This document shows, in pieces, positions 43,274-51,989 of a stretch of 64,000 bases of DNA. Position numbers and translations under genes: made by a program. A model generated the notes under the pieces. It did not search any database, was not told the DNA's origin, and saw only the letters and a list, made by a program, of their open reading frames with translations. The number at the start of each line of letters is the position of its first letter. Positions within the stretch are counted from its first letter, which is position 1. The DNA is from Coriobacteriia bacterium (GTDB lineage: Bacteria; Actinomycetota; Coriobacteriia; Coriobacteriales; UMGS124), in assembly GCA_018368455.1 (NCBI GenBank), contig JAGZEG010000012.1, positions 1 to 64,000 on the forward strand. Reading direction: 5' to 3'.

Positions 43274-43978
43274 ATGGCACCCACGCCCACCGACGCCGAG
43301 ACACCCGCCACCACCGCCACTCAGGCCCCCGTGCCCGAGTCCGGCGCACTCCCCTCAGCCGCCGACGCCGTCGTCTCGCGCGCGCAGCAGGCGCGCGCCG
43401 AGCGGGACGTCCGCCACACGCGCCATCACTCGGAGCTCGGCCGCAAGCTCGTGGGCTCGTCGCGCTTCCTCGCCATCATCCCGAGCTTCGGCCTGTTCGT
43501 TGCCGCCATCGCGCTGACGATCGCCACGCTCGTCGCGGCCGTCAACGTCACGATCGAGGCCATCGGCGGCCACCTCAGCATGCAGGACATGCTCGTGGAC
43601 TACATCGAGTACGCCGACTTCTTCCTGCTGTCCATCGTGCTGTACATCATGAGTATCGGTCTGTACTCGCTGTTCATCGACGACGAGGTCGAGCTGCCCT
43701 CCTGGCTCGAGATCCACGATCTCGACGACCTCAAGGAGAAGCTCATCGGCGTCATTGTCGTCGTCATGGGCGTGTTCTTCCTCGGGCGCCTCATCCACGG
43801 GGCCGAGCCGCTCGACCTGCTGTGCATGGGCATCGGCGTCGGGGCCGTCATCATGGCGCTTGCTTACTTCGTGCGCCACGTCATGGTCGCCCACAAGTTC
43901 ATCGCCGCGCAGTCCGACGACGATGACGAAGAGGGCGCGCCGCACAACGGCACGCCCTTCCCGACCCCTCGCGGATAG
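43274..43978 (+). CDS. YqhA/UPF0114 family membrane protein
   Basis: A 234-residue membrane protein with about four helices. The first helix begins SSRFLAIIPSFGLFVAAIAL. The typical family block is YIEYADFFLLSIVLYIMSIGLYSLFIDD (here cited as YIEYADFF and IGLYSLFIDD), then LIGVIVVVMGVFFLG. An Ala/Thr/Glu-rich cytoplasmic N-terminus of about 55 residues and an acidic C-terminus are extra. Function unknown. GAAGGGA precedes the ATG. It is convergent with the IscU-like gene. Confidence 0.83.
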   Translation: MAPTPTDAETPATTATQAPVPESGALPSAADAVVSRAQQARAERDVRHTRHHSELGRKLVGSSRFLAIIPSFGLFVAAIALTIATLVAAVNVTIEAIGGHLSMQDMLVDYIEYADFFLLSIVLYIMSIGLYSLFIDDEVELPSWLEIHDLDDLKEKLIGVIVVVMGVFFLGRLIHGAEPLDLLCMGIGVGAVIMALAYFVRHVMVAHKFIAAQSDDDDEEGAPHNGTPFPTPRG

Positions 43979-44003
43979 CCTGTTCTCGTAGTCCCACCGG
44001 AGC

Positions 44004-44693
44004 TTAGGCCTGCGACGTCCGGCTCTTCCCCTTCGCGTCGAACTGCGCGAGATACAGCTCGACGCGGCTCTCGCGCAGCGAGCAGTGCTCGCACAGGATG
44101 CACGCGAGCGTCGTCGTGACGCAGGGGCAGCGCCGGTCGAGCTCAGCGATGTCGGCGCCTTGCCTGATGAGATAGTCGCCCACCGCAGAGCGGATGCACT
44201 CTGCCGCGACTATGGGCGCCGGCTTTGCCTTGCGCGGCAGCTCACCACCGAGACGTTCTTCGAGCTGCGCCGGCGTGACAGCCAGCGCCTCGTCGATCGT
44301 CAAACCCTCTATCGCGCTCGCCACAAGCGACGCCGCCGCGATCATGCCGAGCGCCCCGGCAGCTCCGAAGCGCGCCTTTTCAATGACCTCCGTCTGCGGG
44401 TTGACAGACAGCCACAGCTGGCACGAGTTCTCGCCGCGCTTCGAGCGACCCGCCATGCCCACGGCGTTTGCCCCCTCGAAGCCACCGTTGTTCGTGAAGC
44501 TCGCCACGATGTCGAGCACCTGCTGGGAATAGCCCGCGACGCCCTTCTCGTTTTCGGCCTGGTAGACGTCCTGCGTGCGAATGACACGCCGCACGCCCGG
44601 ATCGATCGTCACGTCTCGCCCGGCGTCTTCCCTGTCGTACGTGTCCGCCGACACCTGAGACGTCTCCGCGACCTGCGTCTCGTTGTCTTCCAT
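44004..44693 (-). CDS. IscU/NifU-N-like protein lacking canonical cluster ligands
   Basis: A 229-residue protein. Residues 55-175 resemble the IscU fold (GMAGRSKRG, then ARFGAAGALGMIAAASLVASAIEG, TIDEAL and IVAAECIRSAVGD; the long middle segment runs over 108-130). The expected second and third ligand cysteines are replaced: GALG at 113-116 instead of GCGS, and PAP at 158-160 instead of HC. C91 does not align well with the first. A separate C-terminal motif has C189, C191, C198, C201 and C204 (CPC...CILCEHC). It may bind a cluster through the tail or act as a non-scaffold partner. The next gene downstream on the same strand is convergent YqhA; the duplicated-domain gene lies just upstream with the same orientation. 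Confidence 0.75.
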   Translation of the reverse strand: MEDNETQVAETSQVSADTYDREDAGRDVTIDPGVRRVIRTQDVYQAENEKGVAGYSQQVLDIVASFTNNGGFEGANAVGMAGRSKRGENSCQLWLSVNPQTEVIEKARFGAAGALGMIAAASLVASAIEGLTIDEALAVTPAQLEERLGGELPRKAKPAPIVAAECIRSAVGDYLIRQGADIAELDRRCPCVTTTLACILCEHCSLRESRVELYLAQFDAKGKSRTSQA

Positions 44694-44745
44694 ATCTACA
44701 GCCCTCTCCTTCGCGCTGCGGGCGCCCCGTAGGGCCGCAGCCCTG

Positions 44746-45882
44746 TTATACGTTCATCGGCTTCTCGACGGAGTACCACTCGGCCAGGGCCTTGGCCTGA
44801 GCCGTGCTGAGATACGTCGTCGAGTAGTAGTAGACGTCGCCGTTTGAGGCGCTGCACGCCTTGATATCGGGATAGTCGCCCGATTCCTCCACCTGCCGGA
44901 ACACGCCATAGACGTGGTCGAGCGTGAAGTTGTACGGGTCGTTCGTCAACGAGCGGGCAAGCAGCGGACGGGGGTAGATCTTGCACTCCTGGCGCGTGTT
45001 GTCGACAAGCGTCGCGACGTCGTCACCCTCCTCGGCGAGGTAGGCCCAGTGCGCATAGCTGTCGCTCATGTGGTCGGCAGAGTAGAGGTAGACGTCATGC
45101 CCGCCCTCGATGGTGCGGATGTCGGCGCACTCGAGAGGGTCGTGGACGTGCTCGAGCACTGCCGGCTCGACGTATGTAGCCTCCACGCTGTCCGTCGGCT
45201 CGGTCGTCGTCACACCGGAGCCCGCCGGCGACTCGTCAGCCGGCGCCCTATCGTCCGTCAGCTCCCCCTCAGGGCAGCCAGCCTGATCCACGCATTCCGC
45301 CGGAGCCTCTCCGTCAGCCTCAGCATCATCGCAAGGTTGAGTGTCGGGATTGGGATACGCACCGTCGTCCGCCTCGGCCTCGCCCTCGTCAGCCACATCG
45401 CGCGGATCGGGATAGATCTGCTCGTCGACAGGCAGACCCGACCCGTCGAACGGAGCGTCCTTCTCTGCCGACAGACAGTCGAACACGAACGCGGCAAAGG
45501 CGTCGTCATCCATGTGTGCCGGGGCAAGCGAGCGCTCCGCCCACCGCGCCGGCGTCACGAGCCTCCCGGCCACGCTCCTGGCACGCACGTCGTCGAGCAC
45601 AGCCTGGACAGCCGTGCGCTCTGCCACGAGCTGAGCCTCGCCGGGTAGCAGGGGGCGCTCCTCGACGCGAGGCCGCTCGGGATCCCCCGGAATGCGCATG
45701 CCGTTCTCGCGCAGCAGCTCCTCGGTCATGCCCGTCGAGTTCGACAACATGCCGGCCAAGAACATCTCAAGGTCGTTGGGCTGCTGCGGCGCGTCACCCT
45801 GCACAGCCGGGACGACCTCGCTCGCCACCGGTTCTGCAGCAAGCCCCTCCGACGGCACGCTCTCGCCCTCGTCCTGCCCCAT
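44746..45882 (-). CDS. Acidic protein with duplicated C-terminal domain, unknown function
   Basis: A 378-residue hypothetical protein with no signal peptide or membrane helix. Residues 1-140 are a mixed helical region, and 140-250 are an acidic low-complexity linker. The C-terminal 115 residues hold two similar copies: DIRTIEGGHDVYLYSADHMS with AYLAEE, and DIKACSASNGDVYYYSTTYLS with AEWYSVE. The repeats suggest a small alpha/beta module used twice. The start at 45882 (MGQDEGES) has GAGAGGAG upstream; the frame is open to 45945. It is followed after 52 nt by the IscU-like gene, so the two are probably one operon. I do not recognise a known family. Confidence 0.75.
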   Translation of the reverse strand: MGQDEGESVPSEGLAAEPVASEVVPAVQGDAPQQPNDLEMFLAGMLSNSTGMTEELLRENGMRIPGDPERPRVEERPLLPGEAQLVAERTAVQAVLDDVRARSVAGRLVTPARWAERSLAPAHMDDDAFAAFVFDCLSAEKDAPFDGSGLPVDEQIYPDPRDVADEGEAEADDGAYPNPDTQPCDDAEADGEAPAECVDQAGCPEGELTDDRAPADESPAGSGVTTTEPTDSVEATYVEPAVLEHVHDPLECADIRTIEGGHDVYLYSADHMSDSYAHWAYLAEEGDDVATLVDNTRQECKIYPRPLLARSLTNDPYNFTLDHVYGVFRQVEESGDYPDIKACSASNGDVYYYSTTYLSTAQAKALAEWYSVEKPMNV

Positions 45883-46245
45883 GGGACGTCTCCTCTCGCT
45901 CTGGTTTCGTCCGTCACACGCTATCGCGCGCCAAACGCGGCGCATCGCCTCTTTGAGGTGAGTACACGCTCATCCCACGTCCGCCTGACATATCCGGCTC
46001 AGCATTCCCCACACTAGGCGCATCAGACGGTACTCGGATCAATTCCTACAAAGAACAGGTTTTTTGTCAGGCAAGGGCTTCGACGGTTGAAAAACAGGCC
46101 ATTCCTGCAAATACTTAGCGAAGGCATACACATGGCGGAGCTCTCACCTGCGCGGTCACCACCCGCAGGGGTAGCGCTGCGGTATCCTCAGGACAAGATG
46201 AGACCCGGCCGAATCCACGTTCGGCAGCCACGGAGAGGGACAGCA
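45883..46245. other. Divergent intergenic region ahead of the LuxR regulator
   Basis: No separate gene is supported. Two direct copies of ATTCCT(A/G)CAAA lie at 46042-46052 and 46101-46111 in an AT-rich stretch, a possible activator-binding or promoter region. If the LuxR gene starts earlier (ATG 46132 or 46198), part of this is coding. The likely ribosome-binding site GGAGAGGGA is at 46232-46240. Confidence 0.4.
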
Positions 46246-47796
46246 TTGGCCGAGATCGAACAGGGTGTCCTCGCACGCAAGGCCGAGACGCCAAGCACCG
46301 ACCCAGCCAGCCTGCGATCCATCGTCGCGCAGCTTGCCCCGTCGTGCATGGGTCTGGCGTCGGCGCGCGTAGCCTATCTCACGCTGTCGTTTGGTAGCTA
46401 CCGCCGCACTGACGACGGCCTCATGACAGACGGCGCCCTCCTCATCGCCATCCTGATGCTCTGCATCCCGCTCATCGTCCTGCAGCGCCCCGCCGTTCAC
46501 GTCAAGAAGCGTCAGCTGTGGTCCATAACCCGCGCAAGCATGATCACCCAGGCGGTCCTGCTGCTCGTCTACGCCTTGTTGCTCGAATTCGACGTCCCCA
46601 GCACCTCGTTGGCCTACGCCGTCAGCATCGCCGCCGCCCTGGCGTTCGCGGGCTCCACATTCCACTGGATCCGCCGTGCCTGCGGGGCAAACGCCGACGT
46701 CGCCGCCGTGTTCGTGCTTCTCGCCCTTGCCATCAGCGAGGCGCTCCTCTACGTGCTCGCCCTGCTCCCCGAGGCGCTGAGCTGCGTGGTGGCTTCCGTG
46801 CTCGTGCTGGCGCAGTTCCCCTGCATCAGCGCCGCCCGCCGTCGGCCCCTGCTCGCCGACCTGCGCCTCGGCAACCTCAGGGATGGCTTCTTTGGCGATG
46901 CGGCCCGCATGGCCATCACGAGCCGCAAGTTCCTGGCAACGAGTGCCGCCGGCCTCATCCTCATGGGATTCGCCGTGGGTATCCTGCGCGGCTACCCGTT
47001 CGGTGACGCCATACAGTTCGACGGCGCGACGCGTTTCGGCTACGCCGCGCTCACGATCGCGCTCTGCCTCTATCTGTGCATGCGGACGACGGGCGGGGCC
47101 TCGGGATCTCCCATGACGGTGGCGGCCTGGGTCGTCATGCAGCTGCTCGGCGCCCTCGCCCTGCTGATGTACGCCGTCCTGCCCAACCACCTCGCGGTGG
47201 GAGCCATGTTCACCAACACGTTGAACGCGCTGCTCATCGCCTACATGTGGTACGGGACGATCGCGTTTCTCAGCTGCGGCCCCAACGACGCGCACTACTA
47301 CTGCATCGGCGGCTGGACGGCATTTCTGCTGCCGCGCGCTATCACGCGCGCGACGTCCATCACGATCGTGACGACGCAGACGGGCATCAGCATCACGGTT
47401 GCCATGGTGGGCCTGCTGCTGCTCGTCTGCGCACAGGTCGTGTTCCTGCAGCTCTATAGCCTGCGCAGTACCCCCGCCGATCAGACGGCCCCCAACTCGC
47501 TCGGCGCCCCGCTCGACCACATCCTCGGCCTGTCGACGACGCTCACACCTTCCGAGGTGCGCGACGCGTCCATCCAGCGGCAGATCGGCGAGATCCGCGA
47601 CCGCTACCAGCTCTCCGACCGCGAGGCGGAGGTGCTCGCTCTCTATGCGCAGGGCGAGACGCAGAACAAGATCGCCGAGACGCTCGGCATTACGATCAAC
47701 ACGGCCCACGCCCACATCAAGCACATCTACAGCAAGTGCGACCTGCACTCCCGCCAGGAGGTTCTCGACTTCATGCGCGACTACGGGCGCATGTAG
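46246..47796 (+). CDS. Membrane-anchored LuxR-type transcriptional regulator
   Basis: A 516-residue protein. About 12 hydrophobic segments (residues 40-430) are followed by a C-terminal LuxR/FixJ helix-turn-helix (LSDREAEVLALYAQGETQNK and IAETLGITINTAHAHIKHIY). Such MFS-like LuxR regulators are abundant in Coriobacteriia and often sit beside Tat-exported reductase genes. Here the neighbours are a MATE exporter and the IscU-like operon. TTG 46246 is preferred because GGAGAGGGA is 5 nt upstream. ATGs at 46132 and 46198 remain possible and would lengthen the N-terminus. Confidence 0.83.
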   Translation: MAEIEQGVLARKAETPSTDPASLRSIVAQLAPSCMGLASARVAYLTLSFGSYRRTDDGLMTDGALLIAILMLCIPLIVLQRPAVHVKKRQLWSITRASMITQAVLLLVYALLLEFDVPSTSLAYAVSIAAALAFAGSTFHWIRRACGANADVAAVFVLLALAISEALLYVLALLPEALSCVVASVLVLAQFPCISAARRRPLLADLRLGNLRDGFFGDAARMAITSRKFLATSAAGLILMGFAVGILRGYPFGDAIQFDGATRFGYAALTIALCLYLCMRTTGGASGSPMTVAAWVVMQLLGALALLMYAVLPNHLAVGAMFTNTLNALLIAYMWYGTIAFLSCGPNDAHYYCIGGWTAFLLPRAITRATSITIVTTQTGISITVAMVGLLLLVCAQVVFLQLYSLRSTPADQTAPNSLGAPLDHILGLSTTLTPSEVRDASIQRQIGEIRDRYQLSDREAEVLALYAQGETQNKIAETLGITINTAHAHIKHIYSKCDLHSRQEVLDFMRDYGRM

Positions 47797-47808
47797 CGCG
47801 CACCTGCG

Positions 47809-49218
47809 CTATGCGCGACCCTCATCCTGCGATGCCGCAGCCAGCACGCGGTCAGGCACGTAGATGGCGCGGCGCCATTTGCCCAGCCGGTAGTACGCAA
47901 TGAACGCGAGGGCCGTCGCGCCCCACGTCACCGGGTAGACAGCCATGACGGTGATGATCGTGCGGTCGAGCGGCACGACGAGTAGGATCCACGCGATGCG
48001 CAGCAGGCACGTGCCCACGAGCGTCACGATCATCGGCTTCACCGTCTCGCCCGTGCCGCGGATGGCACCGGACAGAACCTCGACGAACACGAACGTCCAG
48101 TAGAACGGCGCCAGGAACATAAGAATGTGCCGGCACTCGTCGACGGCCGTGACGTCAGGCGTGAACAGCATGGCCAGGTTGCCGCCAAAGCAGTACAGCA
48201 GCACGCTCAGCGGCAGCAGCAGCGCCACCGACAGGACGATGCACACACGTACGCTCTTGCGCGCCCGCATGTTGAGGCCAGCGCCATAGTTCTGCGCTAC
48301 GAACGTCGTGATGGCGATGCCAAACGCGTCGAGCACGAGCCACATGAACAGATCGATTTTGCCCGCAAGCGCCGCGCCCGCCACCGCCTGGGCGCCCAGG
48401 CCGTTGATGCCCCACTGCACGACGGCGTTGCTCACCGGGTACAGCGCCGACTGGATGCCCGTCGGCAGACCGAGGCCCACCATGCGCCGCAGCATGGGAC
48501 CGTGGAAGCGGATCTTGCGCACGACAAGCCGATAGGCGTGCGTCTCGCGCATGAGCGTGATGACGGTCAGCACGGCGGCGCTCGTCTCGGCGAGCACGGT
48601 CGCCAGGGCGGTGCCAGCGACGCCCCAGCCCAGCACGGGCACGAACAGCAGGTCGAGCACGATGTTGACGAGGCAGCTCACAACGAGGAAGAAGAACGGG
48701 CGCCGCGAGTCACCAACGGCGCGCAGGATGGCGGCGCACATGTTATACGTCAGCAGTGGGATCATGCCGCAGAAGTAGATGCGGATGAACGTGACGGCGT
48801 AATCCCAGTTCTCGGGCGGCGTGTTCAGCAGATGGAGCATCGGAGCAGAGACGACGAGTCCCAGCACCGTGATGAGCGCGCCTCCCACCAGCGAGAAGGC
48901 GACGGCCGTGTGAACGGCGGTACCCACCTCGCGATCCTTCTGGGCGCCCCACAGCTGGGCTATAACGATGGTCGCGCCCGTCGACAGCCCCATGAACAGG
49001 TTGACGAGCAAGCGGACGATGGAGAACGTGGAGTCGACGGCGCCCAGGGCGAGCGCCGAGACGAACTGGCCGAGAATGACGGCGTCGATCGTCGTGTAGA
49101 GCTGCTGGAACAGCGAGCCGCCCATGAGCGGCAGCACGTAGAGCATGACCTGCCGCCACAGGTTGCCCGACGTGACGGAGACGTCCTTGAACGAATCGCG
49201 CCTGTGATGCTCGGCCAT
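47809..49218 (-). CDS. MATE-family efflux transporter
   Basis: A 469-residue cation-antiport exporter with 12 helices in two homologous halves. Markers are LPLMGGSLFQQLYTTIDAVI in helix 1 and, in the second half, RRMVGLGLPTGIQSALYP and FVAQNYGAG. The start at 49218 (MAEHHRR) is preceded by GGAGGGG; the frame is open to 49362. It exports organic cations or drugs. It is convergent with the LuxR gene, 12 nt apart, and downstream of a metal-exporter gene on the same strand. Confidence 0.88.
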   Translation of the reverse strand: MAEHHRRDSFKDVSVTSGNLWRQVMLYVLPLMGGSLFQQLYTTIDAVILGQFVSALALGAVDSTFSIVRLLVNLFMGLSTGATIVIAQLWGAQKDREVGTAVHTAVAFSLVGGALITVLGLVVSAPMLHLLNTPPENWDYAVTFIRIYFCGMIPLLTYNMCAAILRAVGDSRRPFFFLVVSCLVNIVLDLLFVPVLGWGVAGTALATVLAETSAAVLTVITLMRETHAYRLVVRKIRFHGPMLRRMVGLGLPTGIQSALYPVSNAVVQWGINGLGAQAVAGAALAGKIDLFMWLVLDAFGIAITTFVAQNYGAGLNMRARKSVRVCIVLSVALLLPLSVLLYCFGGNLAMLFTPDVTAVDECRHILMFLAPFYWTFVFVEVLSGAIRGTGETVKPMIVTLVGTCLLRIAWILLVVPLDRTIITVMAVYPVTWGATALAFIAYYRLGKWRRAIYVPDRVLAAASQDEGRA

Positions 49219-49304
49219 GCCCTGCCCCTCCCCGCGCCCCTCCGCTGCGTGCCAAGCATTGTGCGCCATAACGAAGCGGCCGTGGGGTCTGAAACGCGCC
49301 CTCT

Positions 49305-50318
49305 CTAGAACGACAGGCCCGTTGCGAGCATGAGCAGACCACACCCGACGCCCGCCAGCCACAGGGCCGCAGCGATGAGCAGGTTGAGGCGCGCCCCAGC
49401 GTTCGTGCGGAACAGGACGAGAAGGCCGATGCCCGCCGAGACGAGCGACCCGGCAAGCAGGGCCGCCGAGCCGATGGCGCCCTCAAGGTAGAGCTCGGCC
49501 ACGACGACGCTCGCAGCGCAGTTGGGGATGAGGCCAACGACGCCGGCCGCCACCACGGACACGACGGGGTTGCCTGCCATGAAGCCGGCCAGGACGTCCG
49601 TGCCACCCGCCAGCTCGATGAGCAGGTTGATAGCGAGCGTCACGAGGAAGATGAACAGCGTGACCTGCAGCGTGTGGTGCAGCGCCCCCGTCACGACGCC
49701 GTGGGCGACCGAGCTCCCGCCGTGCGAGTGGGCGTGAGAGTGGCCCTCGTGACCTTCATGGCCGTGCTCCTCGTGATCACCGTGAGCGCGCGCCCCGTCA
49801 TCGTTGTGCCCGTCGGCCTCCTCATCTAGAGGGGCGGGCTCGTCCTCGGCGTCGCAGCCGCAGTGCTCCCGCTCGCACAGCTCGTGCACGTGGATGTGGC
49901 CGTCGCCCGCTCGGTGCGTCAGGCGCAGCACGGCGTCGACGGCAAGGCCGATGACCAGCGCGAGCGCGGCCTTCACCGCGAGGATGCGCAGCAGCTCCCC
50001 CACGTCGCCGCCCTCGGACAGGAACACCGGCAGCAGCTCGTCGCCCGTCGAGAGGAACACGGCCAGCAGCGTGCCAACTGTGATGACGCGCCCGGCATAG
50101 AGCGTGGCCGCCGCCGCGGAAAAGCCGCACTGCGGGACGGCGCCGAGCACGGCACCAATGACAGGCCCCAGGCGCCCCGCCCGCTCGACGACGCGCGTCG
50201 CGCGCGCCCCGGCCGCGCTCTCGAGCGCCTCCATGGCAAGGTAGGTCACAAACAGGAACGGCAGCAGCTTCAGCGTGTCGATGACCGCGTCTGTCAGCAC
50301 GTCAACTAGCATGTCCAC
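49305..50318 (-). CDS. Putative 10-TM heavy-metal/arsenic-type exporter (ArsP_2 family)
   Basis: A 337-residue membrane protein in two five-helix halves. The first half has VPQCGFSAAAATLYAG and the second IPNCAASVVVAELYLEG, so a Cys after P-(Q/N) is conserved in each. The central cytoplasmic loop is rich in His and acidic residues (HIHVHELCEREHC, then HEEHGHEGHEGHSHAHSH), a likely metal-binding segment. The family (PF11449-type) is annotated as a heavy-metal or arsenic exporter, and manganese has also been suggested. Substrate unproven. No metal riboswitch is recognised upstream. Confidence 0.78.
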   Translation of the reverse strand: MDMLVDVLTDAVIDTLKLLPFLFVTYLAMEALESAAGARATRVVERAGRLGPVIGAVLGAVPQCGFSAAAATLYAGRVITVGTLLAVFLSTGDELLPVFLSEGGDVGELLRILAVKAALALVIGLAVDAVLRLTHRAGDGHIHVHELCEREHCGCDAEDEPAPLDEEADGHNDDGARAHGDHEEHGHEGHEGHSHAHSHGGSSVAHGVVTGALHHTLQVTLFIFLVTLAINLLIELAGGTDVLAGFMAGNPVVSVVAAGVVGLIPNCAASVVVAELYLEGAIGSAALLAGSLVSAGIGLLVLFRTNAGARLNLLIAAALWLAGVGCGLLMLATGLSF

Positions 50319-50433
50319 TATCTACCGCTCGCTTCCTCGACGTCCGGGCACCCGGCCCGGCCGCGCTTCGATCTCCAAAACCAGCCACGTGACAAAGGCT
50401 CGTTCTCCGCCCATCTCAGAGCAAAGAGGGCCG

Positions 50434-50460
50434 GCGCACCGCCTAAAACCAAGGCGGCGC
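50434..50460 (-). terminator. Hairpin downstream of dapL
   Basis: GCGCACCGCCT (50434-50444) pairs with AGGCGGCGC (50452-50460), with a bulged A. It follows the dapL stop on the minus strand and precedes the metal-exporter gene. Confidence 0.55.
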
Positions 50461-50513
50461 ATCCCGACCCCCATCCCGCGCAACTCACATGTCGGACATG
50501 CCGGCGAGCATGC

Positions 50514-51701
50514 CTACGCCAGCATCTCCTTGATGCGCGCCATAGCCTCCTCGACATCAGGGCGCTGCCCGAAGGCGGACAGGCGCAGACGTCCCTCACC
50601 CGCCTGGCCAAAGCCGGCGCCCGGCGTGCCGACAACCTGGGCCTGCTCGAGCAGTCGGTCGAAGAAGTCCCACGAGCGCATGCCGCCGGGGCACTCAAGC
50701 CAGATGTACGGAGCGTTCTTGCCGCCCGTATACGCGATGCCCAGCTCGTCGAGATGCTGGGCGATGACGGCGGCGTTGCCCAGGTAGTAGTCGACCTGCG
50801 CACGCGTCTGCTGGCGGCCGAGTGGCGACAGGGCGGCCTCGGCGGCGCGCTGCACGATGTACGGCACGCCGTTGAACTTCGTGTTCTGACGGCGGCGCCA
50901 CATCTGGTTGAGGTCAACGTCGCCCGCCACGGTCAGCGTCTTAGGAACGACGGTGAAGCCACAGCGCACGCCCGTGAAGCCGGCCATCTTCGAGAACGAC
51001 GAGATCTCGACCGCGCACTTCTCGGCGCCGTCGATCTCGTAGATCGTGTGGGGCAGGCCGTCTTCCCGGATGAACGCCTCGTAGGCGGAGTCAAAAATGA
51101 TGAGCGCCTCGTGGTCAAGCGCGTAGCCAACCCACGCCGCCAGCCCAGCCGCGTCGTACACGGCGCCCGTCGGGTTGTTCGGCGAGCACAGGTAGATGAG
51201 GTCGGCGTCAACCGAGTCGTCGGGCAGCGGCAGGAAGCCGTTCTCGGCAGAGCCGTGCATGTAGCGAATCTTGTGACCCGCCATGATGTTCGTGTCCACG
51301 TAGGTGGGATACACCGGGTCGGGGATGAGCGCCACACAGTCGGGGCCCGTGAGGTCGAGGAAGTTGCCCAGGTCACTCTTGGCGCCGTCCGAAATGAACA
51401 CCTCGTCGCTGCCGAGCTGCGCGCCCAGCTCCGCATAGTGGGCGGCAACGGCGTCGCGCAGGAATTCGTAGCCCTCGGCGTCATCACAGTAGCCGCGGAA
51501 CGTCTTCTTGGCACCCATCTCGTCGACGGCCTTGTGCATGGCCTCGATAATGACGGGCGCAATCGGCTCCGTGACGTCGCCGATGCCCAGGCGGATGATG
51601 CGACGCTCGGGGTTCGTGGCCGAGTACGCCTTCACCTTGCGCGCAATCGTCGAGAAGAGGTAGTTCTGCCCGATCTGGGCAAAGTGCTCGTTCACCAGCA
51701 T
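50514..51701 (-). CDS. dapL: LL-diaminopimelate aminotransferase
   Basis: PLP enzyme of 395 residues converting tetrahydrodipicolinate directly to LL-diaminopimelate with glutamate as donor, for lysine and peptidoglycan. The N-terminus LFSTIARKVKAYSATNP and GIGDVTEPI are DapL-type. SSFSKMAGFTGVRCGF contains the PLP lysine, and YLCSPNNPTGA is the class I aminotransferase motif. TAGGAGA precedes the ATG. A structured leader hairpin lies at 51721-51758. It appears to be a single-gene transcript. Confidence 0.95.
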   Translation of the reverse strand: MLVNEHFAQIGQNYLFSTIARKVKAYSATNPERRIIRLGIGDVTEPIAPVIIEAMHKAVDEMGAKKTFRGYCDDAEGYEFLRDAVAAHYAELGAQLGSDEVFISDGAKSDLGNFLDLTGPDCVALIPDPVYPTYVDTNIMAGHKIRYMHGSAENGFLPLPDDSVDADLIYLCSPNNPTGAVYDAAGLAAWVGYALDHEALIIFDSAYEAFIREDGLPHTIYEIDGAEKCAVEISSFSKMAGFTGVRCGFTVVPKTLTVAGDVDLNQMWRRRQNTKFNGVPYIVQRAAEAALSPLGRQQTRAQVDYYLGNAAVIAQHLDELGIAYTGGKNAPYIWLECPGGMRSWDFFDRLLEQAQVVGTPGAGFGQAGEGRLRLSAFGQRPDVEEAMARIKEMLA

Positions 51702-51720
51702 GAGACGGTCTCCTATCCTC

Positions 51721-51758
51721 GCGACCGCCTGGGAAACCGGCTGGCGGCACGCGGTCGC
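51721..51758 (-). other. Structured leader hairpin of dapL
   Basis: GCGACCGC (51721-51728) and GCGGTCGC (51751-51758) form a perfect 8-bp stem just upstream of the dapL ribosome-binding site. A TATATA element at about 51778 could be the promoter -10. It does not resemble the lysine riboswitch. Confidence 0.45.
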
Positions 51759-51886
51759 GTTCGAACATGCGGCGTGCTATATATGCATACCTTCATGCAC
51801 CGGACGTGGGCGTGACACCGCGGCTTTCCTCATTCACGATAAGCCCATGCACGCGGACGGGATCCGAGCAAGGTGACGCAGGGCCA

Positions 51887-51968
51887 CCGCCCCATATCGT
51901 CGAAGGCGAGTTCTGCAGCCGCGCTTTGTGCGGCGAAGCTGTCTGAGTCCGGCGATGATATGGGGCGG
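51887..51968. repeat. 82-bp palindromic element
   Basis: CCGCCCCATATC (51887-51898) and GATATGGGGCGG (51957-51968) are perfect 12-bp inverted ends. The match extends imperfectly inward through TCG and GG. The interior has a nested GCCGC/GCGGC hairpin around GCTTTGT (about 51917-51935). It sits between dapL and the end of the HD hydrolase gene and could act as the terminator of that gene or be a miniature repeat. Confidence 0.65.
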
Positions 51969-51989
51969 CGGCCCGTCCGATCAGGATGG

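Noticed and set aside
47809..50318. MATE and heavy-metal exporter as one functional efflux island with the LuxR gene
   Set aside because: Same-strand adjacency only; the gene families are unrelated and no shared control site was found.
50319..50513. Mn-sensing (yybP-ykoY) or other metal riboswitch ahead of the metal exporter
   Set aside because: Only a terminator-like hairpin is seen; no paired loop motifs of that class were found.
51702..51800. Lysine riboswitch upstream of dapL
   Set aside because: The leader is short with a single stem; the multi-helix junction of the lysine riboswitch is not present.
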